From assembly GCF_022014595.1 (NCBI RefSeq), contig NZ_CP091740.1:868001-932000 (forward strand): 64,000 bases of DNA, written 5' to 3'. Each line of letters starts with the position of its first letter. Position 1 is the first letter of the stretch. The notes under the pieces are model-generated. The model had not been told where the DNA came from and did no database searches. It saw only the letters and a list, made by a program, of their open reading frames with translations. A program made the position numbers and the translations under genes. Shown here in pieces: positions 1 to 9,252 of this stretch. The stretch is from Solitalea lacus. Lineage in GTDB: Bacteria > Bacteroidota > Bacteroidia > Sphingobacteriales > Sphingobacteriaceae.

Positions 1-399
1 GATAAAGCATATGATAGTTCATTAATGCTGGATTATGATAACGCAATGGTATTGAATAATTATGCATATTACTTAAGTTTGCGCGGCAAAGATTTGCTTA
101 AAGCAGAGCGAATGGCTCGTCGGGCAAATCAAATCGAACCTAATAATACTTCATTCGAAGATACCTACGGCTGGGTGTTGTATAGGTTAGGGCGTTATCA
201 GGAAGCAAAAATGTGGATTGAAAAAGCATTAAGTAATAATGTGTCAAAAAGTGCAACCTTGGTTGAACATTATGGTGATGTTTTGTTTAAGTTAGGCGAT
301 CGTGATTCGGCGCTGTCTTATTGGAAAAAAGCAAAGGAATTTGGGAGTAAATCAGAGTTGTTAGAAAGAAAAATAAATGATCAAGCTTTACACGAATAA
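1..399 (+). CDS. TPR-repeat protein, C-terminal part
   Basis: The frame is open from the first base, so this is the 3' end of a longer gene; a Met at base 25 is probably internal. About 132 codons are visible. They contain at least two tetratricopeptide-type helical pairs: one around NNYAYYLSLRGKDLLKAERM, then YGWVLYRLGRYQEAKMWIEK, then YGDVLFKLGDRDSALSYWKK. TPR arrays are protein-protein scaffolds. The gene overlaps the following DUF4292 lipoprotein by 23 bp, and an EnvC-like gene follows, so it probably belongs to an envelope operon. The N-terminus, and with it any signal peptide, lies outside the window. Partner and exact role are unknown. Confidence 0.85.
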   Translation, partial: DKAYDSSLMLDYDNAMVLNNYAYYLSLRGKDLLKAERMARRANQIEPNNTSFEDTYGWVLYRLGRYQEAKMWIEKALSNNVSKSATLVEHYGDVLFKLGDRDSALSYWKKAKEFGSKSELLERKINDQALHE

Positions 400-1168
400 G
401 TTCTTTATAATTATTAGTCTATTAGGGTTGTTTACAACGGCCTGTAAAACCAAAAAAGCGATAGTAGAAACAGGTCCTTTAAATAAAAAGGAGCTTACAG
501 AGCTAGAAAAAGCAAAGCTCCGCTTTGAAAAACAAGTTGACAGCGCAGAGTTGTCGTTCAATTATTTTAGCGGTAAGGCAAAAGCTGTTATTGCTGCCGA
601 AGGCCGTGAGGATAATGCTACAATCAATCTTCGTATTAAAAAAGATGAAATCATTTGGGCTTCAGTAAGTGCTTTGGGGTTCGAAGCTGCTCGTGCATAT
701 ATTACTCCCGATAGTATTAAGGTTTTAGTGCGTTTAGGAAAGAATGCTTATATCAGTAAGGGTTTTGACTACATTCAACAATTGACCAATAAGAAAGTCG
801 ATTTTAAAACACTACAGGCAATTTTGGTAGGGAACAAGGTGCGAAACTTTTCTTCTCCGAATGATGATTTTAAGATCGAAGATCTATTTTTTATTATTAC
901 AGGAGGCGATGACACGTTGAAATATAAATTCAACTATAATAATCAGTTTAAAACAAATAGTTTCTCAATTGAGAATTCAACACCTGATCAGCATTTGGAT
1001 GTCAATTACGGCACTTATGCAACATATAATGATCGCCTGGTGCCTTTAGAGTTATCAATTTCCTCACAAACAGGTGGTAAAAAGTTGGGAGTTTCCCTTC
1101 GATATAATAAAATTACGGTTAATGAACCGCTTGAGTTCCCTTTTTCTGTGCCTAAAAGATTTAATTAA
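377..1168 (+). CDS. DUF4292 family lipoprotein
   Basis: A 263-residue protein with an N-terminal hydrophobic segment and a lipobox (LFTTAC), so it is probably a lipoprotein. The residues after the Cys are basic (KTKK), unlike the acidic surface-export signal of Bacteroidota, which suggests it faces the periplasm. The body alternates beta strands and matches the Bacteroidota DUF4292 family as I recognise it; the fold is thought to resemble LolA/LolB-type lipid-binding barrels, but the function is not established. It starts inside the preceding TPR gene (23-bp overlap in another frame), and the EnvC-like gene starts 9 bp after its stop. That tight TPR/DUF4292/EnvC packing suggests one transcript serving envelope maintenance. 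Confidence 0.8.
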   Translation: MIKLYTNKFFIIISLLGLFTTACKTKKAIVETGPLNKKELTELEKAKLRFEKQVDSAELSFNYFSGKAKAVIAAEGREDNATINLRIKKDEIIWASVSALGFEAARAYITPDSIKVLVRLGKNAYISKGFDYIQQLTNKKVDFKTLQAILVGNKVRNFSSPNDDFKIEDLFFIITGGDDTLKYKFNYNNQFKTNSFSIENSTPDQHLDVNYGTYATYNDRLVPLELSISSQTGGKKLGVSLRYNKITVNEPLEFPFSVPKRFN

Positions 1169-1177
1169 ACTATACCG

Positions 1178-2476
1178 ATGAAATTGCTTCTTCATAAAAA
1201 GAATTTTTACTGCGCTCTTTTCTGTTTGATGCTTTCGGGTAGTTCTTTGGTTGTACTTGGACAATCAAGAGAAGAACTTGAAAAGAAGAAAAAACAGCTA
1301 AATCAGGATATAGAATACACCAATAAAATTCTAAAGCAAACTCAAGAAAAAAAAGCCACTTCTTTAAAAGGATTACGGGTACTAAATAGTCAGATTAATA
1401 CGCGTGAAAAAGTAATAGGTACAATTAATACCCAAATTAAGGTGCTTAACTCGGAAATTGTGGCAAAGAATCAAAATATATCCTCGCTTCAGCGTCAACT
1501 TGAACAGTTGAAAAAGGAGTATTCAGGTATGGTATTATTTGCCTTTCGTAACCAAAGTGCCTATAATAAAATGATGTTCATTTTTGCCGCTACAGATTTT
1601 AATCAGGCCTATAAGCGAATGAAATACTTGCAGCAGTTTGGGACTTATCGCCGAAAGCAAGCCGAATACATTAATCGCACCCAAACGGCTCTGAACGTAA
1701 AAGTGATGGAGCTTAGTACCAACAAGAAAGAGAAAAATACATTGCTTGTAGAAGAACAAAAGGAAAAGGCGACCCTAACCAAGGAGAAAGTTAAGCAGAC
1801 AGAAGTTGTTGGGCAGTTACAAAGCAGAGAGAAAGCATTACGTCAGGAGATTGCCAAAAAACAACGAGAAGCGCAAAAGCTGAATAAAGCAATACAAGAT
1901 ATTATTCGCAGAGAGATTGAAATTGCAAGGAGAAAAGCTGAGGAAGAGGCTCGCCGCAAAGCAGAAGCCGAGGCTAAGGCCAAGGGATCAACGGCTCCGG
2001 TTGAAGCTGCGAAGCCAACTGCTACAGGTTCTGCAGTTCTTTCTGCAACACCAGAGGCAGCTAAACTTACTGCCGACTTTGTAAGTAACCGTGGACGCTT
2101 GCCTTGGCCGGTTGAGAAAGGTGTTATTGTGGATCGTTTTGGCACTCACCAGCATGAGGTGCTTTCTAAGATTACAGTAAACAATGATGGTATTGATATT
2201 AAAACAAATTCAGGTGCCGCTGTACGAGCTGTATTTTCAGGTGAGGTAGTTGCCGTAACCCAGATATTTGGTGAGTATGCTATCATAATCAGGCATGGTG
2301 AGTATTTTACGGTTTATTCAAACTTACGGTCAGCTTCAGTTAGATCAGGAGAGAAAGTAGGAATCAAACAAGTAATAGGTACGGTGGCAACAGATGCGGA
2401 AGGAAATGCAGAAGTGAATTTCCAGGTACGTAAAGGCCAAACTGCCATGAATCCGGAAGGATGGTTAGCCAATTAA
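1178..2476 (+). CDS. EnvC-like murein hydrolase activator (degenerate M23/LytM)
   Basis: 432 residues: signal peptide to about residue 29 (ending VVLGQ), a long coiled coil rich in K, E and Q from about 30 to 260, an Ala/Lys-rich linker, and a C-terminal LytM (peptidase M23) domain from about 300. In active LytM enzymes zinc is held by an HxxxD and an HxH motif. Here the first His position reads NNDGIDI (near residue 336) and the HxH position reads YSNL (near 380), so key ligands are missing. That is the pattern of EnvC/NlpD-type activators, which switch on cell-wall amidases at the septum instead of cutting peptidoglycan. It follows the DUF4292 gene by 9 bp. The activator call is inferred from the lost ligands. 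Confidence 0.85.
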   Translation: MKLLLHKKNFYCALFCLMLSGSSLVVLGQSREELEKKKKQLNQDIEYTNKILKQTQEKKATSLKGLRVLNSQINTREKVIGTINTQIKVLNSEIVAKNQNISSLQRQLEQLKKEYSGMVLFAFRNQSAYNKMMFIFAATDFNQAYKRMKYLQQFGTYRRKQAEYINRTQTALNVKVMELSTNKKEKNTLLVEEQKEKATLTKEKVKQTEVVGQLQSREKALRQEIAKKQREAQKLNKAIQDIIRREIEIARRKAEEEARRKAEAEAKAKGSTAPVEAAKPTATGSAVLSATPEAAKLTADFVSNRGRLPWPVEKGVIVDRFGTHQHEVLSKITVNNDGIDIKTNSGAAVRAVFSGEVVAVTQIFGEYAIIIRHGEYFTVYSNLRSASVRSGEKVGIKQVIGTVATDAEGNAEVNFQVRKGQTAMNPEGWLAN

Positions 2477-2524
2477 TTGTGTTCAAATGAGTTATTCTTC
2501 ATTTAATCTTCATCAGACCATTGC

Positions 2525-2533
2525 TATCTTTGC
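2525..2533 (+). promoter_or_regulatory. -7 promoter element for tatA/gatA
   Basis: The sequence TATCTTTGC fits the Bacteroidota -7 consensus TAnnTTTG. It lies 67 bp before the ATG chosen for tatA and just after the EnvC-like gene. I see no convincing TTTG at -33. Confidence 0.5.
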
Positions 2534-2599
2534 ATGATGATTGGGATTAATTAAGATGCTTAAGAATAATTGTTCGTATATTTGCCAAAATTTAAAGCG

Positions 2600-2818
2600 A
2601 TGTTAAATAGCAGTTTATTGTTTTTAAACCTAGGTACAGGAGAGATTGTACTTATCGTACTTGTTGTGTTATTGTTGTTCGGTGGTAAAAAGCTCCCTGA
2701 ATTGGCTCGTGGTTTGGGAAAAGGTATCCGAGAGTTTAAAGACGCATCTAGCGGCATTAAGCAGGAGATTGAAGACAGCATGAATAATCCTGAACCTCCA
2801 AAAAGAGAACAGAAGTAG
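2600..2818 (+). CDS. tatA: Sec-independent translocase subunit TatA/E
   Basis: A 72-residue protein with the TatA layout: a single N-terminal membrane helix ([20 protein letters not shown]), the FGGKKLPEL hinge, then an amphipathic helix ([18 protein letters not shown]) and a short charged tail. TatA oligomers form the twin-arginine pore that exports folded proteins. The frame is open upstream to a TTG at 2570, but the ATG at 2600 puts the membrane helix at the usual distance from the N-terminus, so I chose it. No tatC lies nearby; tatA standing apart from tatC is common. A TATCTTTGC promoter element lies 67 bp upstream and gatA follows 54 bp downstream. Confidence 0.92.
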   Translation: MLNSSLLFLNLGTGEIVLIVLVVLLLFGGKKLPELARGLGKGIREFKDASSGIKQEIEDSMNNPEPPKREQK

Positions 2819-2872
2819 TCTTGTTAAGTCATCAAAATAATTTTCGTTTAAAAGAAATACACTTTTTAGACC

Positions 2873-4306
2873 TTGCAATCTTACGATTCTTTAAAAGCTG
2901 TTCAGGAAGCTCTGAGCGAAAGAGCTATTACGCTGGAACAGATAGTAAATAATTATCTGACTCGTATTGAGTCCAATAAACACCTCAACGCTTTTGTTGA
3001 GGTGTTTTCTGATGAAGCTGTTCAGAAAGCACAGCAAATTGATCAAAAGCTTAAGAATGGCTCTGCCGGTAAATTAGCCGGTATGGTAATCGGTATAAAG
3101 GATAATATTTGTTATAAAGATCATCAGGTAAGTGCTTCCTCTAAAATATTGCAAGGATTTACTTCTGTTTATTCATCAACAGTTGTTGAGCGCTTGTTAG
3201 CTGAAGATGCAATCATTATTGGTCGGCTAAATTGCGATGAATTTGCAATGGGTGGTTCTAATGAAACGTCATATTATGGGCCGGTATTAAATGCGGCTGA
3301 TAATGCTAAGGTTTCAGGAGGGTCTTCCGGAGGCTCGGCTGTTGCAGTACAAGCGGATTTGTGTTTAGCAGCCTTGGGGACAGATACAGGCGGATCTGTT
3401 CGTCAGCCTGCTGCTTTTTGCGGTACGGTAGGTATTAAACCGACTTATGGTCGGGTATCTCGTCACGGAATTATTGCTTATGCATCTTCTTTTGATCAGG
3501 TTGGTCCTATAACTAAGACAATCGATGATGCAGCTTTATTGCTTGAAATTATTGCAGGTAAGGATGAATATGACAGTACTGCTTCATCTCATCCAGTGCC
3601 CGCTTATTCGAAACAACCATCGTTTAGCGGCAAAGCTCGTATTGCATATTTAAGTGAAACATTAAGTAGCGAAGGACTAGATCCGGAAATTAAAGCCTTA
3701 ATGCAGCATAACATTGATTTGTTGCGAGCAGAGGGTCATGTGGTGGAAGAAGCGCATTTCCCACTACTTGACTACGTTGTTCCAACTTATTACATATTAA
3801 CAACGGCAGAGGCTTCGTCTAACCTAGCGCGTTATGATGGTGTGCATTATGGTTATAGAAGTCCGAATGCCACAGATTTGGAATCCACCTATAAAAAATC
3901 AAGAACAGAAGGATTTGGTTTAGAGGTTAAACGACGGATCATGCTAGGTACTTTTGTTTTAAGTGCCGGTTATTATGATGCATACTATGCCAAGGCTCAA
4001 AAGGTACGTCGATTGATTCGCGATAATCTCAACGAAATTCTTTCTCAATACGACTTTATTCTACTGCCCAATGCGCCAACTACAGCTTGGAATTTGGGTG
4101 AAAAACTTAAAGATCCAGTGGTGATGTATCTGGAAGATATTTTTACCGTTCAAGCTTCATTAGCAGGGTTGCCGGCAATCTCTGTTCCGGTTGGAATTCA
4201 TTCTAATAAGCTGCCTATTGGGTTACAACTTATCGGGAAGAAGTTTGATGAAAGTGGCCTGTTTTCTTTTTCGAAATTACTTTTAAGTATTAATAAAAAA
4301 GCGTAA
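2873..4306 (+). CDS. gatA: Glutamyl/aspartyl-tRNA(Gln/Asn) amidotransferase subunit A
   Basis: 477 residues of the amidase-signature family. The catalytic Ser-cisSer-Lys triad is visible: K76 in GIKDNI, S151 in GGSSGGS and S175 in DTGGSVRQPA, with the same spacing as characterised GatA enzymes. GatA releases ammonia from glutamine for GatCAB, which converts Glu-tRNA(Gln) to Gln-tRNA(Gln). The start must be TTG: the frame is closed by TAG at 2867-2869 and the protein begins MQSYDSLKAVQEAL right after it. gatB and gatC are not in this window, which is usual for Bacteroidota, where the three subunits are scattered. The protein reads full length with no damage. Confidence 0.95.
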   Translation: MQSYDSLKAVQEALSERAITLEQIVNNYLTRIESNKHLNAFVEVFSDEAVQKAQQIDQKLKNGSAGKLAGMVIGIKDNICYKDHQVSASSKILQGFTSVYSSTVVERLLAEDAIIIGRLNCDEFAMGGSNETSYYGPVLNAADNAKVSGGSSGGSAVAVQADLCLAALGTDTGGSVRQPAAFCGTVGIKPTYGRVSRHGIIAYASSFDQVGPITKTIDDAALLLEIIAGKDEYDSTASSHPVPAYSKQPSFSGKARIAYLSETLSSEGLDPEIKALMQHNIDLLRAEGHVVEEAHFPLLDYVVPTYYILTTAEASSNLARYDGVHYGYRSPNATDLESTYKKSRTEGFGLEVKRRIMLGTFVLSAGYYDAYYAKAQKVRRLIRDNLNEILSQYDFILLPNAPTTAWNLGEKLKDPVVMYLEDIFTVQASLAGLPAISVPVGIHSNKLPIGLQLIGKKFDESGLFSFSKLLLSINKKA

Positions 4307-4364
4307 CTTAAAATAGCTGAAACTTAACAAGTTGGGTTTTGTGCTTGAAAATCAGCGCTTTTTT
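4295..4364 (+). terminator. Possible terminator after gatA
   Basis: An AAAAAAGCG at the end of gatA can pair with CGCTTTTTT about 50 bases downstream, ending in a T run. The loop is long, so this is a weak candidate. Confidence 0.3.
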
Positions 4365-4489
4365 ATAGATTAAAACATAACAAACGTTCTTTGTTCATCG
4401 TTTTACAATTTGTTTAAGCCTGAATGGCATAGATTATGGTTTTACTCTTGTGAATATATAAGTGTGAGTTTTAATCTAGGTAAAAGCAA

Positions 4490-5947
4490 ATGAAATTACA
4501 GATGAAAAAAACTATACTTTCTCTCATTGTTTCAATTGTATTCGGTGTTTCATTAGCACCAGGAGACATGTATGCTTCGGGTTTTAAAAGGAACTCAATT
4601 CCTCCCGGAGACAAAGATTCACTTGCGGCCGAAGTAATGGCCTGTTTAACTACCGATACCTTATTCGTTCTGCCCTCTGATCCGGATGAAATTCCGTTCT
4701 ACGAAAATCATATTTATAAACTTCGATTAGACTCCATTAAAAGTGAGATTCCTCTTGATTATAATGAGTTTGTGCAAAAGCATATCGATTTGTATGCTTT
4801 TAAGTACAGAGGATTGGTCTCTCGCATGCTTGGAGTCGGAAAATATTATTTCCCCATTTTTGAAAAATATCTTAAGGAAGAAGGCCTGCCTGTTGAATTA
4901 AAGTATCTTCCAATTATTGAATCAGCCTTAAACCCATCAGCAATTTCAAGAGTGGGAGCCACTGGTTTATGGCAATTTATGTACGGTACCGGTAAGATGT
5001 ACGACTTGGATGTTGATTATTATATTGATGAACGTCGTGATCCAATTGCATCAACTATTGCGGCAGTCAATTTCTTAAGTGATTTATATGACAGGTATAA
5101 TGACTGGTTATTAGTAATTGCGGCCTATAACTGTGGACCTGGTAATGTGGATAGAGCTATTTCCCGTGCAGGTGGTAGCAGTAATTTCTGGGATATTCGC
5201 CCTTTTTTACCAAGAGAAACGGCTAACTATGTACCAGCCTTTATTGCTGCAACCTATGTTATGACCTATGCTCCACAGCATAATATACAGCAGATGGATG
5301 TGGAGTTTAGTGCGGAAACGGATACACTAGTAGTTGATAAAGCGGTTTCTTTAACCAAAATGGCTTCAGTGCTTAATATTTCAGCTGAAGCGTTAAAATT
5401 TTTAAATCCGAAGTATAAGAAACATGTAGTGAACGCCACTGTTGATAATCCTCAAGAAATCCTGTTGCCTAAATACGCAGGAGACTATTTTGCAAGTTTA
5501 AATACCTCTTTGCTTGATCAATGCGTAGTTCAACTGGCTAAGTATTCAGCATCTTCGGAGCGAAATAATACAGATGACGAGTTTGTAAAGCTGCTGAAAA
5601 ACAGTCGTAAAAAACGAACCATAATCTATTACAAGGTTAAAAGGAATGATAATTTAGGTTCCATAGCAGCTCATCATAAATGTACAGTTAAAGATTTGAA
5701 AACCTGGAATGAGTTGAGATCGAACAAGATTGCAAGCGGCCAGCGATTGAAAATTTATGCATCGAAGGACGCATATCTGGCTGCCAATAAATCAAAATCG
5801 CCTTTAACTTATAAAGTAAGATCCGGCGATACGCTATCGACTATTGCAGAAAAGTTCAAAGGTATGACTGTTGAAAAATTAAAAAAGCTTAACAATATTA
5901 AAAATGCTAAATCTATTTATCCCGGTAAAATATTAAAGGTTGGTTAG
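4490..5947 (+). CDS. Membrane-bound lytic transglycosylase (MltD-like) with two LysM domains
   Basis: 485 residues: signal peptide (first 30 residues; a second ATG at 4502 is an equally possible start), a GH23 transglycosylase domain at about 110-260, and two C-terminal LysM repeats at about 380-422 and 441-485. The catalytic Glu is E144 in LPIIESALNPS, followed by the conserved GATGLWQFM and AAYNCGPGNV motifs. The enzyme would cleave the MurNAc-GlcNAc bond with formation of 1,6-anhydroMurNAc, and the LysM repeats would anchor it on peptidoglycan. This is the MltD architecture. It stands alone: 183 bp of upstream spacer and a strong terminator after it. Two shorter LysM-less relatives lie at 35188 and 36214. 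Confidence 0.92.
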   Translation: MKLQMKKTILSLIVSIVFGVSLAPGDMYASGFKRNSIPPGDKDSLAAEVMACLTTDTLFVLPSDPDEIPFYENHIYKLRLDSIKSEIPLDYNEFVQKHIDLYAFKYRGLVSRMLGVGKYYFPIFEKYLKEEGLPVELKYLPIIESALNPSAISRVGATGLWQFMYGTGKMYDLDVDYYIDERRDPIASTIAAVNFLSDLYDRYNDWLLVIAAYNCGPGNVDRAISRAGGSSNFWDIRPFLPRETANYVPAFIAATYVMTYAPQHNIQQMDVEFSAETDTLVVDKAVSLTKMASVLNISAEALKFLNPKYKKHVVNATVDNPQEILLPKYAGDYFASLNTSLLDQCVVQLAKYSASSERNNTDDEFVKLLKNSRKKRTIIYYKVKRNDNLGSIAAHHKCTVKDLKTWNELRSNKIASGQRLKIYASKDAYLAANKSKSPLTYKVRSGDTLSTIAEKFKGMTVEKLKKLNNIKNAKSIYPGKILKVG

Positions 5948-5991
5948 CATGAAAAGATGGTGTATTGTGTAAGCGGAAATTAACCAATCAT

Positions 5992-6017
5992 AAAAGGCCC
6001 CTTATTGGGGCTTTTTT
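5992..6017 (+). terminator. Rho-independent terminator after the MltD-like gene
   Basis: AAAAGGCCCC, loop TTATT, GGGGCTTTTTT: a GC-rich hairpin running into a T tract, 45 bp after the stop codon. Confidence 0.85.
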
Positions 6018-6118
6018 GTTAATATTTAAATTGATAATGAAAGGATTATGGCAGTATTAAGCATTTTTCAATAATTCATCTAATAAAATATAAATCTGAA
6101 AGTTTTTATATGATTTTA

Positions 6119-6126
6119 TATTTTTG
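6119..6126 (+). promoter_or_regulatory. -7 promoter element for maeB
   Basis: TATTTTTG matches TAnnTTTG, 25 bp before the maeB ATG. The upstream DNA is very AT-rich and no clear TTTG is seen at -33. Confidence 0.45.
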
Positions 6127-6151
6127 GCGATTCACTAAATAAAATATATAA

Positions 6152-8431
6152 ATGAGTAAGACCACTCGTAAACAGGATGCACTTGATTATCACGCATTAG
6201 GACGCCCTGGAAAAGTAGAAGTTGTTCCTACCAAAGCAACAAATTCTCAACGCGACTTATCATTAGCGTACTCTCCCGGAGTTGCCGAACCATGCCTTAG
6301 AATTGCCGAAAATAAAGACGACGTTTATAAATATACTGCAAAAGGAAACTTAGTTGCCGTAATCAGCAACGGTACGGCCGTGCTTGGTTTAGGTAATATT
6401 GGGCCTGAAGCCGGAAAGCCAGTAATGGAAGGTAAAGGGGTTTTGTTTAAGATTTTTGCTGATATTGATGTCTTTGATATAGAGCTGAATGTTACCGATG
6501 TGGATGAGTTTGTCCGCACTGTAAAGGCGCTTGAACCAACATTCGGTGGGGTTAACCTTGAGGATATTAAAGCTCCAGAGTGCTTTGAAATTGAGCGTCG
6601 CTTAAAGGAAGAAATGAATATTCCTGTAATGCATGACGATCAGCACGGTACTGCTATTATTTCTGCTGCTGCATTATTAAATGCACTAGAGTTGCAAAAT
6701 AAGAAGATTGAGAATGTTAAGATTGTGGTTGGTGGTGCAGGCGCTGCTGCAATGTCATGTACTCGTTTATATGTATCATTAGGTGCACGTAAAGAGAACA
6801 TTGTAATGCTCGATAGTAAAGGGGTTATTCGTTCTGACCGTGATGGGTTGGATGCTTCTAAGAAAGAATTTGCTACTGAACGCCGTGATGTTAAAGATTT
6901 AGCTGAAGCCATGGTGAACGCCGATGTGTTCATTGGTTTATCTGCTGCAGATACTGTATCTGCTGATATGTTAAAGACGATGGCTGCTAATGCCATTGTA
7001 TTTGCGATGGCTAACCCTGATCCTGAAATTGGTTATGAACTTGCAACTGCAACCCGTAACGATATTATCATGGCTACTGGTCGTTCTGATTATCCTAACC
7101 AGGTAAACAATGTATTGGGCTTCCCTTACATTTTCCGTGGAGCGTTGGACGTTCAGTCGACTCAAATTAATGAGGAAATGAAGCTTGCTGCAGTAAAAGC
7201 CATTGCAGAGCTTGCAAAGAAACCTGTTCCTGAAGCAGTAAATCTTGCGTATAATCAAAGTAATATTGTTTTTGGTAAAGACTATATCATTCCTAAACCT
7301 TTGGATATGCGTTTGATTACGCATGTGGCTCCTGCAGTAGCTAAAGCCGCAATGGAATCGGGTGTAGCTCGTAAGCCAATTACTGATTGGGATGCTTATA
7401 TTGAAGGTCTGAAAAAACGTCTTGGCTTAGACGATAAACTGATGCGCAGCATTTCGCAGCGAGCTAAAACAACTCCGAAAAGAGTTGTATTTGCCGAGGC
7501 CGATAACTATAAAATGTTGAAGGCTGCACAAATTGTAAAGGATGATAACATTGCAATTCCTATTCTATTAGGCGATATAGAAAAAATCAACGCGCTTATT
7601 GAACAGCATAATCTTGATTTAGCAGGTACTACTATTATCGATCCTTTTAAAGAGCCGAAAACTTTACAGAAATACGCTGCGATTCTTTACAAGAAACGTC
7701 AGCGTAGAGGAGTGAGCATGAGCGATGCTCTTAAGCTGGTTCGCGACCGTAACTATTTTGGTTCAATTATGGTTGAGTTAGGCGAAGCTGATGCAATGAT
7801 TTCCGGTTTGACTAAAAGCTATAAAAATGTGGTGAAACCTGCATTGGAAGTTATTGGTACTCGTCCTGGTGTGAAAAAAGTTGCCGGTATGTACATGATG
7901 CTTTCAAAAAGAGGACCTATCTTCTTTGCTGATACTACTGTGAACTTAGATCCAACACCGTCAGAGATTGTAGATATCACTTTGTTAGTTAGCGAGGCAG
8001 TAGAAACCTTTAATATTAAGCCTCGAGTGGCATTGTTGTCTTACTCAAACTTTGGATCTAGTGCTGGTGCCTCTGCTGTGAAAATGAGGGAGGCTGTTTC
8101 GATTTTACACAAAGAACATCCTAGTGTATTAGTTGACGGTGAAGTGCAGGCCAATTTTGCGATTAACACTGAAATGATGCAGGCTAATTATCCATTCTCA
8201 TGTTTGGCTGATGGTCCTGCTAATACGTTAATTTTTCCTAACCTTGAGTCGGGTAATATTGCATACAAGTTATTGCAGGAAGTTGGTGGAGCAGAGGCTG
8301 TGGGGCCTATTCTACTTGGTTTGAACAAACCGGTGCATGTTTTGCAGATGGATAGTTCTGTTCGTGAAATTGTAAACATGGTTACAGTAGCAGTTGTTGA
8401 TGCTCAGCAACGCGAAAAACTTGCCCAATAG
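6152..8431 (+). CDS. maeB: NADP-dependent malic enzyme fused to a phosphotransacetylase-like domain
   Basis: 759 residues in two parts. Residues 1 to about 420 are malic enzyme: Y40 in YSPGVAEP, K95 in MEGKG, metal-binding E137-D138 and D162-D163 (HDDQHGTA), the Rossmann loop [12 protein letters not shown] and NPDPEIG. Residues from about 445 form a phosphate acetyltransferase-like domain ([42 protein letters not shown]). Malic enzyme decarboxylates malate to pyruvate with NADPH formation; in MaeB proteins the C-terminal domain is usually regulatory, sensing acetyl-CoA, and not catalytic. It is monocistronic, with its own -7 element and a long terminator hairpin. Confidence 0.95.
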   Translation: MSKTTRKQDALDYHALGRPGKVEVVPTKATNSQRDLSLAYSPGVAEPCLRIAENKDDVYKYTAKGNLVAVISNGTAVLGLGNIGPEAGKPVMEGKGVLFKIFADIDVFDIELNVTDVDEFVRTVKALEPTFGGVNLEDIKAPECFEIERRLKEEMNIPVMHDDQHGTAIISAAALLNALELQNKKIENVKIVVGGAGAAAMSCTRLYVSLGARKENIVMLDSKGVIRSDRDGLDASKKEFATERRDVKDLAEAMVNADVFIGLSAADTVSADMLKTMAANAIVFAMANPDPEIGYELATATRNDIIMATGRSDYPNQVNNVLGFPYIFRGALDVQSTQINEEMKLAAVKAIAELAKKPVPEAVNLAYNQSNIVFGKDYIIPKPLDMRLITHVAPAVAKAAMESGVARKPITDWDAYIEGLKKRLGLDDKLMRSISQRAKTTPKRVVFAEADNYKMLKAAQIVKDDNIAIPILLGDIEKINALIEQHNLDLAGTTIIDPFKEPKTLQKYAAILYKKRQRRGVSMSDALKLVRDRNYFGSIMVELGEADAMISGLTKSYKNVVKPALEVIGTRPGVKKVAGMYMMLSKRGPIFFADTTVNLDPTPSEIVDITLLVSEAVETFNIKPRVALLSYSNFGSSAGASAVKMREAVSILHKEHPSVLVDGEVQANFAINTEMMQANYPFSCLADGPANTLIFPNLESGNIAYKLLQEVGGAEAVGPILLGLNKPVHVLQMDSSVREIVNMVTVAVVDAQQREKLAQ

Positions 8432-8452
8432 GCAATTTTTTACACCATAGAT

Positions 8453-8504
8453 AAGTCCGGTGGTTAATTATATTTTATTTAATTAACCACCGGATTTGTT
8501 TTTA
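8453..8504 (+). terminator. Terminator after maeB, long hairpin
   Basis: AAGTCCGGTGGTTAATTA pairs with TAATTAACCACCGGATTT with one mismatch and a loop of about ten bases, followed by a T-rich stretch. The 18-bp stem starts 22 bp after the maeB stop. Confidence 0.8.
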
Positions 8505-8576
8505 TAAAACATGGCTTGAAAGTAACCTTTAGTTATATTTTTGAGTATAATTATCAGATTATTTGTGCATTAACAT

Positions 8577-8584
8577 TATGTTTG
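8577..8584 (+). promoter_or_regulatory. Possible -7 element for ruvA
   Basis: TATGTTTG matches TAnnTTTG and lies 25 bp before the ruvA ATG. No TTTG is found at the right -33 spacing. Confidence 0.35.
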
Positions 8585-8609
8585 GCACTATGTTTTTAAT
8601 CACATTCGT

Positions 8610-9209
8610 ATGATTGCATATATACACGGAAAAGTAACCTTCATCTGCCCAACATATGTACTTATGGAGACTGCAGGGGTTGGCTATCAGATTCATATAT
8701 CATTAAATACCTATTCATTAATTGCTGATTCAATTAATAATGGCAATGCTCTTTTAAAGCTGCATACCTATCTAAGTATTAAGGAAGATGCCCATACTTT
8801 GTATGGTTTTGCAGAAGAGGGTGAGAAGAGGTTGTTTGTTCATTTGATTTCAGTTTCTGGAGTTGGGCCAAACACAGCTCGCATGATGCTTTCTTCTATT
8901 ACACCTGTTGAAATTGAGCAGGCAATTATTAAAGGAGATGTTCCTCAAATTCAGCGTATAAAAGGAATTGGGCCTAAATCAGCGCAAAGGCTGGTTTTGG
9001 AACTTCAGGATAAGCTTAAAAAAGAAATAGGTAATTCACTTATTCAAATACCACAAAATAATAGTATCAAAGATGAAGCATTATCTGCTTTGGTAATGCT
9101 AGGGTTTGTAAAAAGTGCTGCAGAAAAAGTTATTGACAATGTTCTGAAAAAATCAACAAATGGTATGACTGTTGAAGGGTTGATTAAAGAGTCATTGAAA
9201 AATCTTTGA
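8610..9209 (+). CDS. ruvA: Holliday junction DNA helicase subunit RuvA
   Basis: 199 residues, the usual RuvA length. An N-terminal OB fold (MIAYIHGKVTFI, LYGFAEEGEKRLF) is followed by two helix-hairpin-helix motifs (SVSGVGPNTARMM and IKGIGPKSAQRLV) and a C-terminal domain that contacts RuvB (DEALSALVMLGF). RuvA tetramers hold Holliday junctions while RuvB drives branch migration in recombination repair. ruvB is not adjacent. sprA follows after 43 bp; from memory, this ruvA-sprA order recurs in Bacteroidota, and it supports both calls. Start is the ATG giving the canonical MIAYIHG N-terminus. Confidence 0.96.
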   Translation: MIAYIHGKVTFICPTYVLMETAGVGYQIHISLNTYSLIADSINNGNALLKLHTYLSIKEDAHTLYGFAEEGEKRLFVHLISVSGVGPNTARMMLSSITPVEIEQAIIKGDVPQIQRIKGIGPKSAQRLVLELQDKLKKEIGNSLIQIPQNNSIKDEALSALVMLGFVKSAAEKVIDNVLKKSTNGMTVEGLIKESLKNL

Positions 9210-9252
9210 TAATTTTTATTTTAATGACCTATTATCCAATAATTAAACGAAT

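Noticed and set aside
2570-2599. TTG start giving a ten-residue extension of TatA
   Set aside because: The extension pushes the membrane helix away from the N-terminus; the ATG at 2600 gives the standard TatA layout.
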